A DNA stretch of 36,578 nt, from positions 1 through 36,578 of the forward strand of contig DATCPY010000140.1 of assembly GCA_036569845.1 (NCBI GenBank). Direction: 5' to 3'. Positions 8,284 through 15,034 of the stretch are shown in pieces; the first letter of the stretch is position 1, and every line of letters starts with the position of its first letter. The notes under the pieces were generated by a model. That model was not told the DNA's origin. It saw nothing but the letters and a program-made list of their open reading frames with translations, and searched no databases. Both the position numbers and the translations under genes were made by a program. The DNA is from UBA4735 sp036569845 (lineage in GTDB: Bacteria > Chloroflexota > Limnocylindria > P2-11E).

Positions 8284-9549
8284 ATGGGAGCGGAGATCAG
8301 CGAGGTCGTCCTCGTCGCCTTCGAGGGACCGGATCGCTACTCCTTCGTCGGCGGGCTCGCGACCCGGATGAACGATCTGGCCGAGGCCCTGGTCGCCCGC
8401 GGGCATCGGGTGCGCCACCTGTTCATGGGCGATCCGGCGCTGCCGACGACGGAGCTCCGGAACGATGGGCAGCTCCTGCTCGAGCGGTGGGGCCAGTGGA
8501 TCTCGCGGTACCACCCGAAGGACGTGTATGACGGTGAAGACGGCAAGTGGCGTGACTTCGGCCGCACCGTGCCGCCGCACCTGCTCGAGGAGGTCGTGGT
8601 TCCCGCGGCCCGGCAGGGCAAGCGCGCCGTCCTTCTATTCGAGGATTGGCAGACGGCCAACGCCGCGATCAACACGACGGTCCTCGCACAGCGCGCCGGG
8701 CTCCGAGGCGCGATCACGCCGTTCTGGAACGCGAACAACACGTACGGGTTCGGGTCCATCGACTTCCCCATCCTGGAGCGCGCGGTCACCGTCACGACGA
8801 TCTCGCGCTTCATGCGAGCCGAGCTCGTGAAGTCCGGCGTCGAGCCGGAGATCCTGCCGAACGGCATCGCGGAGCGATTCGCCGAGCCGGTTCCGCCGGC
8901 CGACGTACGGGCCATGCGGGCCGGGCTCGCCGGACGCCCGAGCCTGGTGAAGGTCGCGCGGTTCGACGCGGACAAGCGGTGGCTCTGGGCGATCGACGCG
9001 GTCGCGCAGCTGCGCGACGCGGGCACGCACCCGCGCTTCATGATGCGCGGCAGCCGGAACGAGTACGCCGATGTCGTGGGCGCGCGCATCCGTGAGCGCG
9101 GCCTCACGGTCCAGCGCGTCGCGCTCGGCGCGAACGCGACGCCGAAGGAGCTGGCAGCCGCGCTGCACGACGTGGAGGCGGATGTCGCCTTCCTCGATTT
9201 CTTCGTGGGCGAGGCCGCTCTCCGCGCGTTGTACGGCGGGGCCGATGGCGTGCTCGCGAATTCGGAGAAGGAGCCGTTCGGTCTCGTCGGCCTCGAAGTA
9301 ATGGGCGCGGGCGGCGTCGCGTTCGTCGGCCGCACCGGCGAGGACTACGCGATCCCCTACGGCAACTCGGTCGTCGTGCAATCCGACGATCCACGCGAGC
9401 TCATGACCCACCTCGCGGCGCTCGGCTCGCGGCCGGAGCTCGGCCTGCGGATCCGCGCCGAAGGCAAGGCGACCGCGAAGCGCTACGTCTGGCCGCGGAT
9501 GCTCGACGCGATGGAAGCCTCGTGGGAGGCCGCAGCAGCGCTCGGCTAG
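8284..9549 (+). CDS. Glycosyltransferase, GT4-like (GT-B fold)
   Basis: This 421-aa protein starts with a Rossmann strand and the GGLATRMNDLAEAL loop (from about residue 24) typical of starch- and glycogen-synthase-like transferases. The retaining GT-B EX7E signature is present as Glu330 in EPFGLVGLE through Glu338. An intact nucleotide-sugar site is therefore expected, but the donor and acceptor cannot be read. The start is ATG 8284: it sits 7 bases after a -10-like TACGAT (8271-8276) with no Shine-Dalgarno, consistent with leaderless initiation; ATG 8275 in frame is an alternative. The next genes, on the opposite strand, are a methyltransferase and a GH57 enzyme, pointing to alpha-glucan or exopolysaccharide metabolism. 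It ends in a CTAG shared with the methyltransferase gene. Confidence 0.87.
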   Translation: MGAEISEVVLVAFEGPDRYSFVGGLATRMNDLAEALVARGHRVRHLFMGDPALPTTELRNDGQLLLERWGQWISRYHPKDVYDGEDGKWRDFGRTVPPHLLEEVVVPAARQGKRAVLLFEDWQTANAAINTTVLAQRAGLRGAITPFWNANNTYGFGSIDFPILERAVTVTTISRFMRAELVKSGVEPEILPNGIAERFAEPVPPADVRAMRAGLAGRPSLVKVARFDADKRWLWAIDAVAQLRDAGTHPRFMMRGSRNEYADVVGARIRERGLTVQRVALGANATPKELAAALHDVEADVAFLDFFVGEAALRALYGGADGVLANSEKEPFGLVGLEVMGAGGVAFVGRTGEDYAIPYGNSVVVQSDDPRELMTHLAALGSRPELGLRIRAEGKATAKRYVWPRMLDAMEASWEAAAALG

Positions 9550-10289
9550 ACCCGGCGATAGATCCCGTACCTGAGCGCGCGCCGCACGACGATCGGACGA
9601 TCGGCATCGCGGGCGAGCGTCGCGTGCGTGCCCTTCGTGTAGCCGCCGATGCGGCGGGACTGCGCGAGCCACTCATCCAGCGTCGGCAGGTCCATCGGAG
9701 GCAGCGAGTACCAGAAGTGGCCGGCGCGCAGCGGTTTCAGCAGCCCTTCGCGCACGACGCGGGCCACGGCCCGGTCGCTGAAGTGGCTGTCGGCGACGGC
9801 GCTCGGCCGTTCGTACAGCCCGCCGAGCGCGTGCCCGCCGCGAAGGACTCGCGGCTGGTGATCCGAATCAGGCCGCAGATCGATGAGCACGCCGCCGGGC
9901 CGCACCGCTTGGTGGGCTTGATGGAGGGCATCGACCATGCCCGATCGGCTGATGCATCAGAGGGACCACGAGAACAGCGCGGTATCGAAGCGCTCGCGTC
10001 CCACCCCGAGGTCCTGACCGGTCGCCAGGGCGAACCGGACGTTCCGCACGTCCCGCCGGCGGGCCTCACGCCGCGCTTCACGAATGCCATCGGGATCGGG
10101 ATCGAGGCCGACCACCGAGCGCGCGATCGGCGCGATGAGCCACGCGAGCCGGCCGTTCCCGGTGCCGATATCGAGAACGTCCTTCCCGCGGAAGAAGCGC
10201 TCGGCCCGCAGCTGCCGGAGCTCGATGTCGTCGGCCGGGCGGACGTTGCTCGGGCAGCCGATAAGCCCGACGTCACCGGGCTCAGCCAT
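9546..10289 (-). CDS. SAM-dependent methyltransferase with in-frame UGA (candidate selenoprotein)
   Basis: Read through one TGA (9959-9957), this frame encodes 247 residues. Residues 1-110 hold the class I methyltransferase core: VLDIGTGNGRLAW (38-50, SAM motif I), GLDPD (61-65), and FDTALFSWSL (101-110) on the fourth strand. Codon 111 is UGA. The frame then continues with CISRSGMVDALHQAHQ and VRPGGVLIDLRP, the expected next helix and strand, down to a natural stop at 9546. Nothing else is broken: no frameshift and no second stop. The UGA is followed by a SECIS-like hairpin (separate entry), favouring selenocysteine over a pseudogene. A point mutation TGC to TGA or a sequence error remains possible. 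The start, ATG 10289-10287, overlaps the GH57 stop by 8 bases, so it is the last gene of the greA unit. The methyl acceptor is unknown. Confidence 0.75.
9926..9942 (-). promoter_or_regulatory. SECIS-like hairpin downstream of the in-frame UGA
   Basis: On the mRNA strand GGGCAU (9942-9937) pairs exactly with AUGCCC (9931-9926) around the 5-base loop GGUCG. The loop begins 20 bases after the UGA. Bacterial SECIS elements sit inside the coding region just after the UGA and show a short GC-rich stem with G and U at the start of the apical loop. The E. coli fdhF element has a GGUCU loop about 18 bases after its UGA. The match of spacing, stem and loop is seen directly; function is inference. Confidence 0.6.
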
Positions 10290-11961
10290 AGCCCACACGC
10301 TTTCCCGGAAGCATCGCGCCGCCTTCGCCACTGACTGCAGCGAGACGCGACGGGTCGAGGAGCGGCTGCTTGAGCTCGTCCGGCGGCTCCGCGCCCGCGT
10401 ACCACCAGATCACCTCGCAGTTCGCGCGGAAGAGCTCGTCGAACACGCGATCCTCGGGGCTCGAGTTGCGGCTCGAGTACCACCAGAACCAGTCGCTGCC
10501 CTCGGCCACCATCAGCGGCTGACGGACGCTCGCCGGCATTTCGCGCAGCGAGCCCCATTGCTCCTGCGCGAACCGGCGGGTGCGTTCGAGCATGTGCCAC
10601 GCGCGCACGTGTGCGGGCTCACCGGACCAGACCTTGAGGTTGGCGTCGATCCACGATCCGGTGTGCAGGGTCGGGAGCTTGACCACGGCCGGGTGAGCGT
10701 CCAGGAAGTCGGAGACCCGCACCGTCTCGAAGCGCTCGTCGGCCTCGAGCGTGCCGTACAGCGTTCGGAGGAAGTCGTTGCCGTTGTTCGGATACGCCTC
10801 CCACGCGTTCTCGCCGTCGAGGATGATCGAGGCGATGTACGGGCCGCCGTCATCCGGCAGCCGGTCGCGCGCCGCCTCCAGCTTCCAGATGAGATCGCCG
10901 ACCGCGTCGCGGGGGCTCATCGAGCCGTAGGCGAAGCCGATGCGATCCGAGATCTCGCGGTCGCGGAACAGCGCGGTGACGCCATTGGCGAGCCTGAATG
11001 GCTGGTACAGGAGCTGGGGATGCACGAGCGCGCCGATGTCGTCGCGCTCGAACGTGATGTTCGCCGAATGCCCGAGGACGCCCTCATCCGACGCGAACCA
11101 CTCGATCCGCGCCTTCTTGATGGCGTCCGCCGCCTCCGGCGAGATCGCGCCCTCCGACGGCCACACGCCACGCGGCTTCACCCCGAACCCGCGCACGTGC
11201 GAGACCACGGCCTCTTCGAGCTGATAGAGCGCGTCATCGGGGTACGCGAACGGCGGGTCCGGCAGGAGCGCGTTCGGGTCGCTGCGCCGCGCGGAGGCGT
11301 TGTCGATGATGAGCGGCAGGATCGGGTGGTAGTACGGCGTCGTCAGGATCTCGATGCGTCCGTCCCGCTCGAGGCTCCGATACAGGTGCGGCGCGCCCGA
11401 GGCCATGAACCGCTGACGACCGATGACGTAGTGCACGTCCTCTCGGGTGAACCGGCGCTGCCGGTCGCGAAGGTCACGCAGGCGTTCGTCGCCCGCGATG
11501 TCATCCGGATCGATCCACGCGAGGTTGAACCAGAGCGCCAGGTCGACGAAGTAGTCGTCGGAGAGGAGCTCGGGCCGGCCGCGCGCGGCGAGCGCAAGCT
11601 GGAGCAACCGCCGATATTCGTCATGCTGCGCGATGACGTTCCCGTGGTGGATCGAGAAGAAGCGCCCGAGCATGTGGTCGCGCTCCTCGGGCGTGAGGGT
11701 ACCCTCGACGGTGCGCATCGTCACGCGGGTGTCCTCGTCGTCTGCGCCGCGCGCATAGTCCTCGAGCTGATCGCGTAGCGACGGGACCATCGTGAAGTTC
11801 ACCTTGACCTTGGGGAACTCGTTCAGCAGCCGGGCCATGTGGAGGTAGTCCTTCGAGGCGTGAAGCCGGACCCATGGAAGGACGAACTCGCTCGTCTGCG
11901 GGTGCTTGTAGTAGGGCTGATGCATGTGCCAGATGATCGCGACGGCGAGCTTGCCGTTCAC
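10282..11961 (-). CDS. Glycoside hydrolase family 57 (amylase/amylopullulanase-like)
   Basis: This is a 559-aa GH57 enzyme. The N-terminal WHMHQPYY (11-18) is the family's first conserved region. GVWPSEGAISPE (265-276) carries the predicted nucleophile Glu270, and ILDGENAWE (380-388) the predicted acid/base Asp382, the arrangement of GH57 amylopullulanases. There is no signal peptide, so it acts in the cytoplasm on an internal alpha-glucan or as a transglycosylase. The start is GTG 11961-11959, whose GTGA overlaps the lysS stop by 4 bases, implying translational coupling. The next gene (methyltransferase) overlaps its stop by 8 bases, and a GT4 transferase lies just beyond. Together they look like a small glucan-processing set attached to the greA-lysS unit. 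Confidence 0.9.
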   Translation of the reverse strand: MNGKLAVAIIWHMHQPYYKHPQTSEFVLPWVRLHASKDYLHMARLLNEFPKVKVNFTMVPSLRDQLEDYARGADDEDTRVTMRTVEGTLTPEERDHMLGRFFSIHHGNVIAQHDEYRRLLQLALAARGRPELLSDDYFVDLALWFNLAWIDPDDIAGDERLRDLRDRQRRFTREDVHYVIGRQRFMASGAPHLYRSLERDGRIEILTTPYYHPILPLIIDNASARRSDPNALLPDPPFAYPDDALYQLEEAVVSHVRGFGVKPRGVWPSEGAISPEAADAIKKARIEWFASDEGVLGHSANITFERDDIGALVHPQLLYQPFRLANGVTALFRDREISDRIGFAYGSMSPRDAVGDLIWKLEAARDRLPDDGGPYIASIILDGENAWEAYPNNGNDFLRTLYGTLEADERFETVRVSDFLDAHPAVVKLPTLHTGSWIDANLKVWSGEPAHVRAWHMLERTRRFAQEQWGSLREMPASVRQPLMVAEGSDWFWWYSSRNSSPEDRVFDELFRANCEVIWWYAGAEPPDELKQPLLDPSRLAAVSGEGGAMLPGKRVGYG

Positions 11962-13556
11962 TTCGCGCGCGCCGCCTCGTCGAGCCGCCGCGTGACGAAC
12001 TCCGGGTCGAGCGTCGTCATCAGCCACGCCGCGCGCGGGCCATTGGCCCTGCCGATGAAGGCGTAGTAGAGGGCCTCGAAGGCCGCCTTGCTCACTTTGC
12101 CCTCCGGCGTGGTGAGACCGACCTCTTTCGCGATCTCGTACAGCCGCTCCTGCATCTGCTCGGGCTCGGTGATCCTGCCGACCTCGGCCTTCGCGGCGGT
12201 GAGGAACCGGCGCTGCGGATCGGTGAGCGTCGCTGCCGCGGGAGGCAGCGTCGCGGCGACCGCGAAGCGCGCCTCCTCGGGGGCCCACCGCTCGAGCCAG
12301 ACCTTCGCCAGCGCAATGCGCCGGTCGAGATCCCGGGTCTCATCCTCGGTCAGCGCCGCCTTCTTGCGCTTCGCCGCCTCGGCATGCGGCTCGATGCTGG
12401 GGATCTGGAGCCAGTCGGCCACGGTGCCGAACCGCACGCGGAACACGATCGGCGTCGGGTCCAGGGCAAGCTGCGACAGCTTCCAGCTCTTGCCGAAGTC
12501 GCTCCGCGGATCTTCGAGGTACGCGTCGGCGCAGCGGTCGTACTCGTCGTACAGCCGCGGCAGCGTGTTGCCGGCCGGATCGAACTCGACGGCGCGCTTC
12601 GGATGCGTCCGCAGCAGGAGGAAGCGGACGATCTCACCCGGATACAGCTCGACCAGCTCGACCGCCGACGCGCCGAGCCCCAAGGATGTGGCCATCTTCT
12701 TTCCACCGATGGTGAAGAACTCGTGGACCAAGCCGGCCGGGGGCTCGCGCTTCCAGATCGCCTTGTAGAGCTCGTTCGCGCGGTCGCGGGATCCTCCCGC
12801 CGTGAGCAGGTCCTTGCCGCCCTCCTCGTAGGTCACGTCGAAGTAGTCCCACATCGCGCACCACTGCAGATTCCACGGAAGCTTCGCATTCCCCTTGAAC
12901 GGCGCGATGCGCCCGGTATGGCCGCAACCTTCCGCCCAGCTGACGTAGTCCTTCCGGCACTCGTATGCGACCGTCGTCCCATCAAAGTCCGTCGCGTGGG
13001 TGGTGCCGATACGTCCGCAGTTCTGGCAGATGACCCACACCGGCAGCCAGCTCTTGTCCTTCTGCACGTTCGAGACCTCGGCGTAGACCCGACGGACCTC
13101 CTCGGCGTTCTTCAAGACGAGCTCGATCTCGTGGTCGAGCTTGCCCGAGCCGTACAGATCGCGGAGCCAGTGGATCTCCTGCGGATGGATGCCGACGCGC
13201 TCGAACGTCGAGAGGAATCGCTCGGCGTGGTACCGCGCGAAGTCCTTGCCAGGCTCGGGCGACGGGATCTTGAATAACGGCTTCCCCATCTGCTCGGCCA
13301 TGCCCGCTTGCTGCTTCATCGACGCCGAGTCCATCGGGTCGAAGTCGTCGATCGTGAAGACGTAGCGGACGTCGAGGCCGTGTTCGCGGAACGTCCGGTA
13401 CAGCGCGTCGGTTATCACGGGGCCGCGCAGTCCGGAGATCGGGACCGGACCAGAGGGCGTCTTCGAGTCGCGGATCACGTGTTTGACGTCCCGTGGCAGC
13501 GACGCCGCGACCGCGTCGGCCCAGAAGAGCTCGCGGTCGGTCGGCGTCAGCGTCAT
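11958..13556 (-). CDS. lysS: Lysyl-tRNA synthetase, class I, with degenerate HIGH motif
   Basis: This 532-aa protein matches the class I (archaeal-type) lysyl-tRNA synthetase along its length. It has a TPSG strand-loop start, the YVFTIDDFDPMD segment, a zinc-ribbon insertion with Cys177, Cys180, Cys200 and Cys211, and the LYPGEIVRFLLLRTHPKRAVEFDP stretch in shortened form around residues 303-325. Two signature sites deviate. The usual HIGN/HIGH after SGxx is PISG (39-42), losing the His, and KMSKS is KMATS (287-291). Most of the rest is well conserved, so the protein is probably made and folded. Whether it aminoacylates normally is open. The start ATG 13556 directly follows the greA TAG. Confidence 0.9.
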   Translation of the reverse strand: MTLTPTDRELFWADAVAASLPRDVKHVIRDSKTPSGPVPISGLRGPVITDALYRTFREHGLDVRYVFTIDDFDPMDSASMKQQAGMAEQMGKPLFKIPSPEPGKDFARYHAERFLSTFERVGIHPQEIHWLRDLYGSGKLDHEIELVLKNAEEVRRVYAEVSNVQKDKSWLPVWVICQNCGRIGTTHATDFDGTTVAYECRKDYVSWAEGCGHTGRIAPFKGNAKLPWNLQWCAMWDYFDVTYEEGGKDLLTAGGSRDRANELYKAIWKREPPAGLVHEFFTIGGKKMATSLGLGASAVELVELYPGEIVRFLLLRTHPKRAVEFDPAGNTLPRLYDEYDRCADAYLEDPRSDFGKSWKLSQLALDPTPIVFRVRFGTVADWLQIPSIEPHAEAAKRKKAALTEDETRDLDRRIALAKVWLERWAPEEARFAVAATLPPAAATLTDPQRRFLTAAKAEVGRITEPEQMQERLYEIAKEVGLTTPEGKVSKAAFEALYYAFIGRANGPRAAWLMTTLDPEFVTRRLDEAARAK

Positions 13557-14024
13557 CTAGCGGACGGCGAGGATCTTGAGCTCCACCTCGCCGCGCGGGA
13601 CGGATGCCCGCACGAGATCACCCTTCTTGTGACCGATGAGCGCCTTGCCGACGGGCGACTCGTTGCTGATCCGGCCCTCCGCCGGCGCCGCCTCGGCCGA
13701 GCCGACGATGACGTACTGATCCTTCTCGCCATCTTGCTCGATGGTGACATGGCTTCCGATCTCGACGATGTCGTGGTGCTCGTTCTCGTCGATGATCGCG
13801 GCGTTCTTCACCATCTGCTCGAGCGTGAGGATGCGGCCCTCGAGGAAGGCCTGATCGTTCTTGGCCTGCTCGAGCTCGGAGTTCTCCGAGTAGTCCCCGA
13901 ACTGCATGGCCGCGTGGATGCGCTCGGCCACCTCTTTGCGCTTGCCGGTGCGGAGCTCCTCGAGCTCGGCCTCGAGCTTCTTCAGTCCGTCCGCCGAGAT
14001 CGGGACCGGTTTGTCAGGGCTCAT
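13557..14024 (-). CDS. greA: Transcription elongation factor GreA
   Basis: This 155-aa protein rescues backtracked RNA polymerase by stimulating transcript cleavage. The N-terminal coiled coil is clear (LKKLEAELEELRTGKRKEVAERI), and its tip reads FGDYSENSELEQAKNDQ, retaining the acidic Asp and Glu residues that coordinate the catalytic Mg2+. The C-terminal FKBP-like domain contains SNESPVGKALIGHKKGD. The start is ATG 14024-14022 with CGGAGG about 8 bases upstream; a longer open frame reaches further but crosses the terminator in the leader. It is the first gene of a unit with lysS, GH57 and the methyltransferase, and its expression may be set by termination in the leader. Confidence 0.96.
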   Translation of the reverse strand: MSPDKPVPISADGLKKLEAELEELRTGKRKEVAERIHAAMQFGDYSENSELEQAKNDQAFLEGRILTLEQMVKNAAIIDENEHHDIVEIGSHVTIEQDGEKDQYVIVGSAEAAPAEGRISNESPVGKALIGHKKGDLVRASVPRGEVELKILAVR

Positions 14025-14054
14025 GAGTTGCCTCCGAAATGCGTCGCGGCTCGG

Positions 14055-14089
14055 AAAAAAAGAACACTGAAGGCCGCCTTGGCCCTCAG
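14055..14089 (-). terminator. Intrinsic terminator in the greA leader (attenuator candidate)
   Basis: On the minus strand CTGAGGGCC (14089-14081) pairs with GGCCTTCAG (14075-14067), 9 bp with one G-U, around a 5-base loop. It is followed at once by TGTTC and seven Ts (14061-14055). It ends 30 bases before the greA start codon. The only gene upstream in that direction is divergent mutY, so the terminator can only act on transcripts heading into greA. A -10-like TATGAT lies upstream at 14127-14122. Confidence 0.75.
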
Positions 14090-14113
14090 CGCTCCGCCGC
14101 GTACGGTGTCTGT

Positions 14114-15034
14114 GTGGCGAAATCATACACGGTCAGCGCCCGGCTCCTGGCTCATTACCGCCGCACCGCACGGGATCTGCCGTGGCGGGCCACGCGCGAC
14201 CCGTACGCCGTCCTCGTCTCAGAGGTGATGCTCCAGCAGACCCAAGCGACGCGGGTGACGCCCGCCTTCGCGCGATTCATGACGCGATTTCCGACGCTTT
14301 CGGCACTGGCTGCCGCGCCACTCGGTGCCGTGCTGCGCGAGTGGTCGGGGCTCGGCTACAACCGGCGCGCGCGCGACCTGCACCGGCTCGCGCGCATCTC
14401 GACCGCGGGACTGCCGCACACCGTCGCCGAGCTCGACGCGCTGCCCGGCATCGGCGCGTACACCGCCGGGGCCGTTGCGTGCTTCGCGTTCGGGCAGCGG
14501 GTGCCGTTCGCGGACGTGAACATCCAGCGCGTTCTGGGACGCATGTTCCTCGGACGGCCCGCGACCGAGCGAGAGGCTGTCGAGATCGACGCGCGCGAGG
14601 CTCCCAACAGAGGATCCGATCTCTGGCACCACGCGTTGATGGACCTAGGCGCGACCATCTGCGTCGCGCGCGCGCCACGATGCGGCGAATGTCCCTTGAA
14701 CTCGGATTGCCGCTTCGCGCTCGGTCATGCTGGAACGGCGGCGAGTCCTCTTCGCGTCGCTGCCGGGGGTTCCCTCCGCAGAGGGGCCCGGCAGCGGGAA
14801 GCGAAGGGGACCGCCGCCGGCCGGTATCAAGACCGCGCGCTACGGCCCGCCGCATACAAGGACACGGACCGGCGGATCCGCGGCGCAATCGTGAAGGCGC
14901 TGACGGGGAGCGACATGACCATCAGAGCGCTGGAGAAAGAGATCGGCGACGAGCGCGTCGGCCGATTGACCGAAGCGCTGATCGCCGACGGACTCGTCGA
15001 GCGCTCCGGGAGACGTTACCGGCTGCCGCTCTAG
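14114..15034 (+). CDS. mutY: A/G-specific adenine glycosylase (short MutY)
   Basis: This 306-aa protein excises adenine mispaired with 8-oxoguanine. It has catalytic Glu37 in SEVMLQQTQ, the helix-hairpin-helix LPGIGAYTAGA (110-120), catalytic Asp134, and a 4Fe-4S cluster Cys183-x6-Cys190-x2-Cys193-x5-Cys199. There is no C-terminal Nudix-like domain. Instead residues 250-306 look like a small winged-helix segment (TIRALEKEIG, LIADGLVERSGRRYRLPL), as in short MutY forms of some Gram-positives. Residues about 208-236 are encoded by a long palindrome (separate entry). The start is GTG 14114; a weak TTGGCC-N17-TACGGT promoter ends 6 bases before it and no Shine-Dalgarno exists, so it may be leaderless. 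It shares CTAG stop bases with the convergent peptidase gene. Confidence 0.93.
   Translation: MAKSYTVSARLLAHYRRTARDLPWRATRDPYAVLVSEVMLQQTQATRVTPAFARFMTRFPTLSALAAAPLGAVLREWSGLGYNRRARDLHRLARISTAGLPHTVAELDALPGIGAYTAGAVACFAFGQRVPFADVNIQRVLGRMFLGRPATEREAVEIDAREAPNRGSDLWHHALMDLGATICVARAPRCGECPLNSDCRFALGHAGTAASPLRVAAGGSLRRGARQREAKGTAAGRYQDRALRPAAYKDTDRRIRGAIVKALTGSDMTIRALEKEIGDERVGRLTEALIADGLVERSGRRYRLPL
14736..14819. repeat. 84-bp imperfect palindrome inside mutY
   Basis: The left arm (14736-14767) and right arm (14787-14819) are complementary over about 30 bases. They include a perfect 10-bp core CGCTGCCGGG / CCCGGCAGCG, an outer CTTCGC / GCGAAG and GGCGGCG / CGCCGCC. An inner CCCTC / GAGGG stem caps it. 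The unit is 84 bases, a multiple of 3, so it adds 28 codons without breaking the frame. It lies between the iron-sulfur cluster and the C-terminal domain. It resembles REP/MITE-type palindromes and the in-gene palindromic elements of Rickettsia. Confidence 0.7.

Noticed and set aside
6985..8580. A longer serS reaching 8580
   Set aside because: The extra 110 codons are antisense to the GT4 gene and unlike any synthetase N-terminus; GTG 8247 gives the normal length.
9546..10331. Reading the methyltransferase as two separate genes (9546-9938 and 9957-10331)
   Set aside because: Both parts are in the same frame and together make one complete methyltransferase fold; the downstream part has no ribosome binding site and would start in mid-helix.
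13557..14126. A longer greA starting at 14126
   Set aside because: The extension crosses an intrinsic terminator and overlaps the mutY start; ATG 14024 has a good ribosome binding site and normal family length.
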